Positions 26,701 through 35,097 of a DNA stretch of 64,000 bases are shown piece after piece. The notes below the pieces were generated by a model. It was not told the origin of the DNA. It ran no database searches and saw nothing but the letters and a program-made list of their open reading frames with translations. A program made the translations under genes and the position numbers. The DNA comes from Seonamhaeicola sediminis (GTDB taxonomy: Bacteria > Bacteroidota > Bacteroidia > Flavobacteriales > Flavobacteriaceae): the NCBI RefSeq assembly GCF_004358095.2, contig NZ_SMZJ02000001.1, positions 496,001-560,000 of the forward strand, given 5' to 3'. The first letter of the stretch is position 1; each line of letters opens with the position of its first letter.

Positions 26701-27807
26701 GGTTTTGGAGAGACAACTAACAATTGGGATTTTTCCGCTTGATGTAAAATTTGCCTTAATGGTTTTAAATTGGTTTTCAAAAGGGTCTAATTTATCCAAA
26801 CCATTCTCGGTACCTACCCAAAGTATTCCAGAAGCATCAAAGAAAAGTGATAATATATAATTGTTAACCAAAGAATTGGTATTAGTCAAATCTGGAATAT
26901 GACGTTTGTATTTCCCATTCTTTAATGCATCTATACTCCTACAAGTAATTATACCGTTTGAAGTCCCAAACCAAAATTCTCCATCATCAGAGACGGTATA
27001 ACATCTAAAATAGTCTCCTTGACCTTCGAAATTTATTAAACTAAAAACGTTTTCTAATTTTTTATATTCATACAAGCCATCTTTGGTTCCTGCATATAAA
27101 TTAAATTGGCTATCTTCAAAGAGAAAGTAGGCGTCCGATTGCATATTGAAGCTGCCTTTTGAAGGGCTTAAGTCAAAATTGTTGGATCTTAATATTCGAC
27201 CTGAGTTGTCAAATTCCAAACTATAAACCCCATTATTAAAAGTTGTAAACCATAATTTATTGTCATGGGTTTGATAAATACCCCTAATATTTTCAACACT
27301 TTGAATATCTACTTTATGAAATTTTTCCTCTTCTTCGTCAAAATAACAAATACCACTGGTCATGGTACCCACCCATAATCGATCTGTATTGTCAATAAAA
27401 ACAGATCTCACCTTATTATCGGGCAGAGAATACTTATCATTTTCATTAGCATGGTACGTTTTAAATGTGTGGGTTGGTATGTGGTATTTTGTTAGTCCAA
27501 AATCAGTTGCAATCCATAGGTTATTATGATTATCTTTTACTATTTGCAATATGTCGTTACTATGCAAATAATCCTCCCTATTTATGTTACTTTGAAACGC
27601 CCGAAAATTATAACCATCAAATCTATTTACCCCCCAAAACGTACCAATCCATAAAAATCCTTCATCATCTTGAACAATAGATCTTACAGAGTTTTGAGAC
27701 AGCCCATTAATTTCATTATAGTGCTCAAAAACAAGTTCTTGTCCTTGCGAACTATAACAAGAAAAGAAAACAGCTAATAATAAAAGTTTAAATATTTTTA
27801 AAGTCAT
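23770..27807 (-). CDS. Hybrid two-component system sensor-regulator (HTCS)
   Basis: A 1345-residue one-protein signalling system. After a signal peptide (about 22 residues) comes a periplasmic sensor of propeller repeats (residues about 25-650, with repeated (L)W(I/V)GT units), a Y_Y_Y domain (about 690-765), one membrane helix (about 775-796), a histidine kinase with FFTNISHELRTPL (His near 836), an ATPase with NLLSNAMKF and GTGIGLSLVKAL, a receiver domain with VVDAMMPVMDGF (phospho-Asp near 1143) and a C-terminal AraC-type helix-turn-helix (about 1249-1345). HTCS proteins bind an oligosaccharide of the target glycan and switch on their own locus. It is last in the susC-to-HTCS gene run, 4 bases after the phosphoesterase. 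Confidence 0.96.
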   Translation of the reverse strand: MTLKIFKLLLLAVFFSCYSSQGQELVFEHYNEINGLSQNSVRSIVQDDEGFLWIGTFWGVNRFDGYNFRAFQSNINREDYLHSNDILQIVKDNHNNLWIATDFGLTKYHIPTHTFKTYHANENDKYSLPDNKVRSVFIDNTDRLWVGTMTSGICYFDEEEEKFHKVDIQSVENIRGIYQTHDNKLWFTTFNNGVYSLEFDNSGRILRSNNFDLSPSKGSFNMQSDAYFLFEDSQFNLYAGTKDGLYEYKKLENVFSLINFEGQGDYFRCYTVSDDGEFWFGTSNGIITCRSIDALKNGKYKRHIPDLTNTNSLVNNYILSLFFDASGILWVGTENGLDKLDPFENQFKTIKANFTSSGKIPIVSCLSKTYKNELFLGTHSDGLYVKEANRFRRVLKAYNRISSIYTTDNRLFYIGLWNGKVLKYDMVTGTNRSLDVGFSNSPVMSFYIINNRTLLIGSVGEGLVEFDLINEKSIRINEELDALLDVNKIVPYQEDKVWLATEEGIFKYNFITKETRHYQSIQDRVSLSNNKVKDIVVDGNGKVWVGTRNGLNFYDPIKDDFLPQEKPLELKNSWITDIAIDVNGCLWLNMNSNKIGKYLPDKSEFRSFHINNGVRSNIINKRGFLQYDNNTIFIGGDKDIIHFSPLSIEENKYSPKPIITTFKINNEEVLPQVEVDGQIVIEKDLNYTENVALGYRNRNFSIEFSMPSFANERLNCYQYKLEGFDEKWNTTTSNSRTIQYTNLYPGDYNLKIKASNNNGYWSRETELKITVLSPFWLTYPFFIAVLLVVIAVVYFLRKQIKYRLQLKQELLLEKVKRERDEKLNNEKLRFFTNISHELRTPLTLILGPAKQLLNQDNKINQEKNKLELIYHNANRLLRLVNQILDFRRAETGELQLKVSRVDVLRSTKLIFNSFIELANTKNINFNFNTEDENIVCWVDFDKLNKVLFNLLSNAMKFTNNYGNVDLFVGVKEDEVKKLIIEVSDDGIGIPQESRTKIFNRFYQAKNSKENTTGTGIGLSLVKALVEIHKGTITVDSETDSGSVFTVELPASKEAYTLDEILEHDAENLHKAQDELLNMESVLNLNTKGVKKSLNTDLKHEILVIEDNPELRNYIVQNLSEFYKVYEAENGHEGFEICKKVKPVLCVVDAMMPVMDGFDFVEAIKNDDNMSHTAIIMLTALAENENRIKAYKIGVDGYLVKPFDPSLLKTRIENVIKIHFDLKQRFSGEAESDVMTLAHSQIDIDLISKIKEIIENNISSPNLSPAFISEQMAMSSSKLYRRIKQLTDLSPNEFIRTIRLKKSAQLLKSKNYNVSEVSDLVGFNDPLYFSRVFKKQFGYSPSKLIK

Positions 27808-27811
27808 TATA

Positions 27812-29596
27812 TTATTTAGACATCAGTTGATTGGTATCTAAATGTATCACAAAATTATCAGATGGTGCTCCGTTTAAAAACTTTTTAAAGATTATACAGA
27901 ATTGTAAGAAGTCATTTTCTATTTCTGATGGCTCACTAATCTCTTTAAAATGAACCAAGTAGGCTTCTATAATGCTTTTATAGTTTTCAATTTTTTTTGC
28001 TCCAATATCTTGAAATGCCAACGTATCTGCAGAACGCAAGCGATACAAATCGAATAACATATCAAAACCTGTCCAGTCCTCAAATCCTTCTAAAGAGTTT
28101 TTGTCAATTGGAACAAATTCTGAAACACTATTCTTGGTTAAACTCAGTAAAAATTTGGTAAACGGAATATCCCAATCGTTTTGCAAAAACCTATCATTAA
28201 TTAGACCTTTCAAATGGCTTTGTGTAAAATCTCTATAGCTTTTAGCATCTAAAATTGTTGAATCCCATAACGTACTAGCATCTTTACTTTTTAAATGGGC
28301 GTACTCTTGTTGATATAATGGAAAAAGTTCCTTAAATCTGGGCACATTGTCTATCACTACAGTCTCAATCTCAACTTCATCTGCGGAGAACCTTGCAACT
28401 TTATAAGCAGGAATATATGCCGATAGTGAAGGAACTTGCACATTTACCAAACTACCTGATTCAAAAGTAGCGACACCTGTATCATTAATATGCATGTGCC
28501 CTCCAAAATGTACTTTTACACCGGTTTCAATAAATGCTTTGGCTACTGCTTCTTCTGGTACACGATGCAATTGCATTTTATTTTCTCTTAGTAACATTCG
28601 TATGTTTTCTGAAGCACCATCGTTAAATTCTACGGTTGGAAAATGGCTAAACACGATTAATTTTTTATTCAACGTTTTTGCACGTTGTGTCACGCTTTTT
28701 ATCCATGCTATCAGATGTGACTTATGCGATAATACATTATTATAGCCAATACTTGCACTGTTATAGTTATTGGCATCCTTAGGTACATACGCATTAGCAT
28801 CAATAGCTAAAAACCATAGTCCCTCTGTCGGTTCTACCAAATAACTCACATCGGGAATTTGGCTTCCAAAGGGTGGGATTTTGTAATTTCTATTTGATAA
28901 TTCAGCTTGTTTTAGAGCTTCATCAAATTGATAATTATCGTAATCATAATCTGTAAATGGTGTCTCCCAATACACATCATTTTGTTTTGGATAGAAACCG
29001 AAATCTTTTAATTCATTTAAGATGTCTTCGTAACCTAATTTTGCAATATCTTTTGTATAAATAGGTGCTAACGCGTTGGAGTCTTTCGCTTTGTATATCT
29101 CTTCTGAACTAAATATGGGTTGCCGTTTTCCGCCTTCGCCTATAAAATCATGCTTGCCCGCTTCTTGGTAAAATGGACGCACCGGGTCGTGATTACCCGT
29201 AGTTAAAATAAACTTAATATTATGTTCTTCCGAATACTTTTTTAAAATCCGTTTTAAGCCCTTGATATTCACCATTTGCCCATCATCACTAAAATCTCCA
29301 GGCAATACCACGTATTTAATATTTTTGGATACTATATCGTCTAAAGCCGACAAAAAAGCGAAGTAGTTTTCATTGAACAACCGTGTAGATTGTAACTGAG
29401 ACTGCATGGTTCTGGATAGTGTATAGGTATTCGTTTCAGGGTTTAAAACACCCTTATAATCACTATCAGAAAAACTACCGTAGATATCTTGCAAATGCAC
29501 ATCTGCCATAAAAGCTACTTTATAGCTTTTATCATCCCTTTCTTTTTTACAAGAAAGACACACCAATAGTATTAATATGATGATACTTCTGTGCAA
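27812..29596 (-). CDS. Calcineurin-like metallophosphoesterase lipoprotein
   Basis: A 594-residue lipoprotein (lipobox CLSC, Cys16). The metallophosphoesterase motifs are in order: FMADVHLQD (Asp32, His34), LPGDFSDDG (Asp102), TTGNHDPV (Asn136, His137), VFSHFPT and GGHMH, which together bind two metals. It is larger than a bare phosphoesterase because of insertions and a C-terminal region of about 200 residues with no clear domain. It removes phosphate from monoesters or cuts diesters outside the cytoplasm. In a mannan locus, likely targets are phosphomannose, or inositol phosphate released by the PI-PLC-like neighbour. It lies 7 bases after GH115 and 4 before the HTCS. Confidence 0.87.
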   Translation of the reverse strand: MHRSIIILILLVCLSCKKERDDKSYKVAFMADVHLQDIYGSFSDSDYKGVLNPETNTYTLSRTMQSQLQSTRLFNENYFAFLSALDDIVSKNIKYVVLPGDFSDDGQMVNIKGLKRILKKYSEEHNIKFILTTGNHDPVRPFYQEAGKHDFIGEGGKRQPIFSSEEIYKAKDSNALAPIYTKDIAKLGYEDILNELKDFGFYPKQNDVYWETPFTDYDYDNYQFDEALKQAELSNRNYKIPPFGSQIPDVSYLVEPTEGLWFLAIDANAYVPKDANNYNSASIGYNNVLSHKSHLIAWIKSVTQRAKTLNKKLIVFSHFPTVEFNDGASENIRMLLRENKMQLHRVPEEAVAKAFIETGVKVHFGGHMHINDTGVATFESGSLVNVQVPSLSAYIPAYKVARFSADEVEIETVVIDNVPRFKELFPLYQQEYAHLKSKDASTLWDSTILDAKSYRDFTQSHLKGLINDRFLQNDWDIPFTKFLLSLTKNSVSEFVPIDKNSLEGFEDWTGFDMLFDLYRLRSADTLAFQDIGAKKIENYKSIIEAYLVHFKEISEPSEIENDFLQFCIIFKKFLNGAPSDNFVIHLDTNQLMSK

Positions 29597-29603
29597 TATT
29601 TTG

Positions 29604-32555
29604 CTATTTTAGTTTAGTTTCAGATGGAAAGGCATACGAGGTTTTCCAACCGCCTAAATCAATTAAAATCTGGTCTAACATCACTCCGGGGTCTACCATC
29701 CAAATCTTTAATTTATGCTTTCCAGCTGTGTTTACTATTTGCTTAGCGGATTTTACCGATGCATTTTTTAATACATTTTGCTTCCAAGTTTGACTTCGTC
29801 CAAAAGTCTGAAAATCAACTATTACAGGTTCTGCATCATCTATAGCTACTGCACAACGCACACCCGTATCATTATTAAAAGCATGAGTAGGCACAGCCTG
29901 TAAAAACACATCTACCTCTCCAAAATTAAAGGTATAAAAATCATATTCTAAAATAGGACTATTTTGCTTTATGCCTTCAATAGTGGTTTCAGAAGTTGCG
30001 CTTCGCGGAAGTGCCACACTTACATTTCCTGAGTAGCCTAGACCAGAGAAGGTGGTCCATTTGGCTTTCTTTCCGTCTGTTTTTCTAGTGAAATTTTCAG
30101 CATTTATAGATACAAAACCTTTGTCTTCAACAAAACCTTTATAATTTTCTAAATCTTCAAACTTTGGATTGAAGACCGAAACACCAAGCGTTGTAGTTTT
30201 GTTTTTGGTTACTACATCTATAGCCGAATTCACTTTGTAACTTGGCGGTATTAATTGATAATCGTGTCCTAACGGAGCTTCCTTTTTATTTTCGCCCTGC
30301 GGTACTTTATCCCAGTCTATGGTAACCCAAATACGCTCTTCTAATTGGTTTTCATCTAATTTCCCCGAGGTTTTAGAAAGTATAATCCAATCGTCTTTTG
30401 GTTGTAATTCCCACTCCAATTCGCCTTGTCCATTTAAAAACACATCCATGTAATATGTATTCTCAGTGTAAGCATTAAACACAGGAAAAACATCGGCATA
30501 AGAATTTATAATCTCATCATTTACCTCCATTTGATAGCTCTCGATGGCTATCCCCAAGGTATTTGATTTTTCGGTTAAAGGAATAGACGCCGTTGGCTCT
30601 GAAAACACGGGCAAGTGCCTAGGCGACATGCTCATGATATGCTTCCATTTTCCATTTTGAAGCGTGTTATTAAAATAATCGGTTTCCTTTTGAATGGTTT
30701 TGTAAGCCTCTAAAGATTTCGTTGCAAAATCCTTGGCACTCTCTCGCCCTTGTGATGCTACAAAAGCATTTTTATAACTGTACAACCATTTTAAATTTAG
30801 GTTCGAGGCACCCGAAATTGGATAATAAACGAGTTGATAAAAGGCATCTGCCCTATGGCTGGGAATATTTTTTTGAATAGCCTTCACACGAGTAATTAAA
30901 TCTTGATACGTTTTGATACGCTTGCTAACCTCATCGCCATAATGGTATTGCGTCAACTCGGTGTTGCCCGGTTTGGTAACAGGCTCCACACTACTCCACG
31001 CCATAAACTCAGGTCGCCTTTGAAACGCCAATTGATTGTATTGATACATCAAATCGGTAATAGCCTCTGCATTGTTTTTTCCAAATTCTCTGGCGCTCCA
31101 ATCCTTTTGATGTGCTCTAACGGCATTGTCATTTTTAAAGCCATCAATATCCCAAGCCATGTCCAAAAACAGCTCGATATTATATTCATGTGGCTTAATA
31201 TCGCCACAATTCAAAATCCAAATATTTTGAGACCCAAACTCGTATGCTTTGGTCATTTCTTCCCACATTAAAACAGGATTCGTCGAGTTTAACCATAAAT
31301 AATCATGTGGCCTACCCCAGTAGGACGTGTGATAATAAACGCCTGCTCCTCCGCTTCGTTTTTGCTCTTCAGCATTACTTAATTGCCGAATATACCCGTA
31401 GTTATCGTCGGTCCAAACCAAACTTACATCTTCCGGTAAATCCAATCCGCTTTGGTAGTAATGCAACACCTCTTTATATGGCACAAAAGCCTGTGGTTTT
31501 GTAATGCCTTTTTTAGAATTTGCTTTTAAAATCTCGCGTTGGTCGGTTATAACCTGTTCTAAAAGTTTTACTTGCGAATCGGTATCATCTTCTCCAACAA
31601 TCATTGGGGAGTCGTGTTCCCCACGCATACCAACGGTATAAATACCTTCAAAATTTGCGGTTTCTTTAGCACGTTTTTTGAATAAGGATTTTATCGATTC
31701 TGAATTGGTATCGTATCGATAATCGCCCATAGTAGCATGATTCCATTCTGCATTGATATTGCACAACATAGGCTCTGCATGCGATGTACCGATAACAATA
31801 GCGTAATTATCGGCTACTATTTTATTTTGTGGATAGTGGTAAAATGCCTTGGTACATTTGTGCATGGCGGGCCAAACAGTATTAGCTCGTAGGCGCAACA
31901 ATAGTTCAAATACTTTGGCATAGGTTTTTGGGCCTATATCTCCCGTTTCTGGTTCGTAATTGAGTGCCGACCACCGTTGCAAGCCCCAATCTTCGTCATT
32001 TAAAAATATGCCTCGGTATTTTACTGATGGTGTTCCGTAGGTTTTGTTTTCAACATTAAGCACAATACTTTCTTGCTTTTCTGGAGTAACATCTGCCCAC
32101 CATTCCCACGGGGAAACGCCAATCCTTCTAGAAATTTCTAAAAGTCCGTAAGCCGTTCCTCTTCGGTCTGAACCAATAATGACTAATGCTTTTTTTATGC
32201 CTTTTGAAGGATTTTCAATGACCTGAATCGTGTAGGTTTCCCATTTTCCTCTAATTTGAGAGATATCAATAGCGTGTTTGTTAATGAGTTGATTGATAAC
32301 TTTACTGTTCCCCAATGTTCCTACTATAATTTGACATGAGGCTTTCTTTTGATGTTTCACAACCGTTTTCCCTGAAACTTTTTGGATATCGCTCGCCAAA
32401 ATATCTGAAGCAATATCGACGACTTTGGCATCCCTTTTATCTATGATAATAGAGGCTACTTCTCCATTTTGAACTATTGGAAATTGAATACTATTTTGCC
32501 CCCAAAGAGAAGAACAAATTATTAGAAATATGAATCTTATATAGCGTTTATTCAT
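29604..32555 (-). CDS. GH115 alpha-glucuronidase
   Basis: An exported protein of about 983 residues when started at the second methionine (MNKRYIRFIFLII), which gives a proper signal peptide; an upstream in-frame ATG at 32594 would add 13 unlikely residues. GH115 features include the N-terminal domain with IIVGT and YGLLEISRRIGVSPWEWWADV, then KYRGIFLNDEDWGLQRW, RLRANTVWPAMH, TSHAEPM and GMRGEHDS. A C-terminal domain of about 170 residues completes the family architecture. GH115 enzymes remove (4-O-methyl-)glucuronic acid from inside or ends of glycans, best known from xylan. With GH92 and no xylanase nearby, a glucuronic acid branch on mannan is more likely. The start overlaps the PI-PLC-like gene by 8 bases. 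Confidence 0.92.
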   Translation of the reverse strand: MNKRYIRFIFLIICSSLWGQNSIQFPIVQNGEVASIIIDKRDAKVVDIASDILASDIQKVSGKTVVKHQKKASCQIIVGTLGNSKVINQLINKHAIDISQIRGKWETYTIQVIENPSKGIKKALVIIGSDRRGTAYGLLEISRRIGVSPWEWWADVTPEKQESIVLNVENKTYGTPSVKYRGIFLNDEDWGLQRWSALNYEPETGDIGPKTYAKVFELLLRLRANTVWPAMHKCTKAFYHYPQNKIVADNYAIVIGTSHAEPMLCNINAEWNHATMGDYRYDTNSESIKSLFKKRAKETANFEGIYTVGMRGEHDSPMIVGEDDTDSQVKLLEQVITDQREILKANSKKGITKPQAFVPYKEVLHYYQSGLDLPEDVSLVWTDDNYGYIRQLSNAEEQKRSGGAGVYYHTSYWGRPHDYLWLNSTNPVLMWEEMTKAYEFGSQNIWILNCGDIKPHEYNIELFLDMAWDIDGFKNDNAVRAHQKDWSAREFGKNNAEAITDLMYQYNQLAFQRRPEFMAWSSVEPVTKPGNTELTQYHYGDEVSKRIKTYQDLITRVKAIQKNIPSHRADAFYQLVYYPISGASNLNLKWLYSYKNAFVASQGRESAKDFATKSLEAYKTIQKETDYFNNTLQNGKWKHIMSMSPRHLPVFSEPTASIPLTEKSNTLGIAIESYQMEVNDEIINSYADVFPVFNAYTENTYYMDVFLNGQGELEWELQPKDDWIILSKTSGKLDENQLEERIWVTIDWDKVPQGENKKEAPLGHDYQLIPPSYKVNSAIDVVTKNKTTTLGVSVFNPKFEDLENYKGFVEDKGFVSINAENFTRKTDGKKAKWTTFSGLGYSGNVSVALPRSATSETTIEGIKQNSPILEYDFYTFNFGEVDVFLQAVPTHAFNNDTGVRCAVAIDDAEPVIVDFQTFGRSQTWKQNVLKNASVKSAKQIVNTAGKHKLKIWMVDPGVMLDQILIDLGGWKTSYAFPSETKLK

Positions 32556-33612
32556 TTTTGATGTCTTTAAAACGTTCGTAAGTACCGTCCTCAAATTTTA
32601 CTTCAAAAGTAGATTTGAACAATCTTGAAGGTTGATAATAATCGGTTGAAATAACTTGTGCTCCAGAAGCTTTTGCTTTTTCAAATTTGGTGGAATCATT
32701 TGTTCTGGCTTCTTTAGTTCCTGCATCGGCACGTGTACGAACCATATAGCCTTTTGCCACCAACTGCTTGATATATTCAAAATCGGCAATAGGATTGTTT
32801 ACAATTCTAAACGCCGATTCTGGATTTCCTTCTTTACTATTTACAAAAAATACGCGATTTTTTAAAGTAGAATCACCATTCATGTATAGGCTATTTTTAT
32901 GAGCCTTTTCATCTAAAACAAACAGAAATTTCCCTTTACATTCTTCTAATTCTGGCCAACCTTGTTTTAAAACGGCTTCTTCTAAAGTATCATGGTTTCC
33001 TCTTACATCATCGGGTCGTATTAAATCCTCTGTTGTAAATACTGAAAATATTTCAGCATCTAATTCTTGATAGGCTTTCGCTGAAAAGGGAATTGGTTTG
33101 GTTAAGTCTGGTATTACCTTGTCTTTCGTATTCATTAAAATTATGATGGGCAGATGTGCAGGATTGTTATCCGACCATTTCTTCATCGCTTTTAACGCCT
33201 CTTTGAATAACAAATGATGACTTCGAAAATCGATATCTTGGATATGAAATAGTTTAAACCCCGGTTGTTTTAATTGTTTTGCTTCGTCATAAGGCATTGG
33301 CGTTTCTCCCGATTGTTTTACAATGTCTAAGCCTTTCGGATTTGAAAAATGACTGCCTTTGGGGTCGTAAAACACATCTAGCTCTAAATTACGTATGCCA
33401 AGATTTAACTGTGCTTCTATGGAAATATGCTCGTATTCCAATGACTTCGCTTTACTGGAATCTTTTAAAGCGATGTAGTTTAAAAGTGGTTGTTCAATCG
33501 CTATTTTATAGGAATTGTGGCTCCCTATAACCTGAATATCATTTAGCTTTATGCGTTGCTCTTTTGAACACCCAAAACTTAGAAGCACAACAAGTAGAAC
33601 AAAGTGCTTCAT
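32548..33612 (-). CDS. PI-PLC-like phosphodiesterase lipoprotein
   Basis: A 354-residue lipoprotein (lipobox SFGC, Cys15) of the phosphatidylinositol-specific phospholipase C superfamily, closest in look to the calcium-dependent Streptomyces type. GSHNSYK carries His32; IRNLELDVFYD carries Glu77 and Asp79, the likely calcium ligands; LFHIQDIDFRS carries His123, the second catalytic His; and LPIIILMNTKD is a conserved barrel strand. Known relatives cleave phosphatidylinositol to diacylglycerol and inositol phosphate. The gene overlaps GH115 by 8 bases and follows GH125 by 2 bases, so it is fully embedded in the glycan locus. GPI anchors or inositol phosphoglycolipids are possible substrates. 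Another phosphodiester is also possible. Confidence 0.82.
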   Translation of the reverse strand: MKHFVLLVVLLSFGCSKEQRIKLNDIQVIGSHNSYKIAIEQPLLNYIALKDSSKAKSLEYEHISIEAQLNLGIRNLELDVFYDPKGSHFSNPKGLDIVKQSGETPMPYDEAKQLKQPGFKLFHIQDIDFRSHHLLFKEALKAMKKWSDNNPAHLPIIILMNTKDKVIPDLTKPIPFSAKAYQELDAEIFSVFTTEDLIRPDDVRGNHDTLEEAVLKQGWPELEECKGKFLFVLDEKAHKNSLYMNGDSTLKNRVFFVNSKEGNPESAFRIVNNPIADFEYIKQLVAKGYMVRTRADAGTKEARTNDSTKFEKAKASGAQVISTDYYQPSRLFKSTFEVKFEDGTYERFKDIKNE

Positions 33613-33614
33613 AT

Positions 33615-35054
33615 TTAAATGGATTTAAGTAGGTCTGGCTTTTCGTTGTATAATTTCAAAATTAACTCGCCAAAAAGGGTGTTTGCCCAAGCAAACCAAG
33701 AGCGCGAAAATTTGGACGCATCATCTTTATGGAAAGTTTCGTGCATAAACCCCTTGCCATCATGCGTGTTCATGAGTTGTTTTACACACCACACAATTTC
33801 AGAATCGCTATCGCTGGTCATGGCTCGTAATATAATCCCCATAGGCCAAATGGTATCTAATCCTGCGTGCGGACCGCCTTGTCCTTCGCCTGCTTTTCCT
33901 TTAAAATAGTATGGGTTGTCGTCACTTAACAGATAAGCTCTTGTATTTTTATACGCCTCTAAATCATAATACTGCTCGCTCATTAAATACTTCATGGCGA
34001 TTAAAGATGGAATGTTTGGGTCGTCTATAAATGCTTTGTTACCAAAACCGTCCACTTCAAAGGCATATACTTTACCATAGTTTAAGTGTTCCGAAATGGC
34101 ATATTTGTTTACAGCGCTTAACACTTCGTCTGAAAAGGATTGACATCCTTCTGAAAACACTTTATCGCAAAGAACATCATTATAAATCTTGCTTAACTGT
34201 GCTAGAGACTCCACCGCAAATAAATTAGATGGAATCAAAAATGGGTACATCGTGCCATCATCTGATGGTCTAAACGCAGAACAAATGAGACCCACGGGTT
34301 TTATTGGCCTGCCTTTTCCACTAAAGGGAGCTGTAACGTTTTTATTCCTTCTAACACGCTCAAAATAATAGGGTGTTTCTCCATTTTTACGTTGCTCTGT
34401 TCTTAGCGTTTTTACTACGAGTCTCATGGCTTTATCCCAATCTGAATCAAAAACCGATGTGTCGCCAGTTTCCTTATAATATCCATAAGATAAACGAATA
34501 GCGTAGCATAACGAATCTATTTCCCATTTACGCTCATGCACTCCTGGTATTGGCGTTGGACGGTCATCCTTCCATTTGGTTTCTCTGGTCAGGTCTTTAT
34601 AAAATGCGTTGGCATAGGGGTCTAACAAAATGCATTTGGTTTGCCTGTTGATTAAACCTTTAAATAGCTTTTTTAATGCTTTATCTTGATTTACCAAAGG
34701 CAAATAAGGCCATACTTGGGCTGTAGAATCCCTGAGCCACATGGCGTCAATATCGCCAGTAATAACAAAGGTATCTGTTTTGTTATTCATGACTTCGAAA
34801 TCTACCGTGGTATCTAAAGTGTTTGGAAAACAGTTTTCAAAAAGCCACGACAATTCTGGGTTTTTTATGCCCTTTTTTACCGTTTTAATGGTATTTTCAA
34901 CGGCTTGACTTATAAAGGTTCTATCGGCTAATGGTGGTCTATTAGATGTATAAGATGATATACTTGAAGCCATCGTAAATGCCGAGCAACTTAGTGTCGC
35001 AACTCCCGTTGTACCAATAATTGTTTGCTTTATAAATTTTCGTCGTGTGGTCAT
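33615..35054 (-). CDS. GH125 exo-alpha-1,6-mannosidase
   Basis: A 479-residue protein with a twin-arginine leader (TTRRKFIKQ) and a possible lipobox (TLSC, Cys23). The GH125 core is clear: FENCFPNTLDTTV, then DIDAMWLRDSTAQVWPYL (residues 101-118), YAFEVDGFGNKAF and EGQGGPHAGLDTIWPMGI, all hallmarks of the (alpha/alpha)6 barrel. GH125 enzymes are inverting, metal-independent exo-mannosidases specific for alpha-1,6-linked mannose and are common in N-glycan and mannan loci. It follows a GH92 after 43 bases and precedes the PI-PLC-like gene by 2 bases. Confidence 0.93.
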   Translation of the reverse strand: MTTRRKFIKQTIIGTTGVATLSCSAFTMASSISSYTSNRPPLADRTFISQAVENTIKTVKKGIKNPELSWLFENCFPNTLDTTVDFEVMNNKTDTFVITGDIDAMWLRDSTAQVWPYLPLVNQDKALKKLFKGLINRQTKCILLDPYANAFYKDLTRETKWKDDRPTPIPGVHERKWEIDSLCYAIRLSYGYYKETGDTSVFDSDWDKAMRLVVKTLRTEQRKNGETPYYFERVRRNKNVTAPFSGKGRPIKPVGLICSAFRPSDDGTMYPFLIPSNLFAVESLAQLSKIYNDVLCDKVFSEGCQSFSDEVLSAVNKYAISEHLNYGKVYAFEVDGFGNKAFIDDPNIPSLIAMKYLMSEQYYDLEAYKNTRAYLLSDDNPYYFKGKAGEGQGGPHAGLDTIWPMGIILRAMTSDSDSEIVWCVKQLMNTHDGKGFMHETFHKDDASKFSRSWFAWANTLFGELILKLYNEKPDLLKSI

Positions 35055-35097
35055 AAAAATGATATTTACCTAAACCTTTTTCAATCTGCATGACAGA

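Noticed and set aside
32556-32594. Upstream ATG adding 13 residues to GH115
   Set aside because: It would place non-hydrophobic residues before a perfect signal peptide and enlarge the overlap with the upstream gene.
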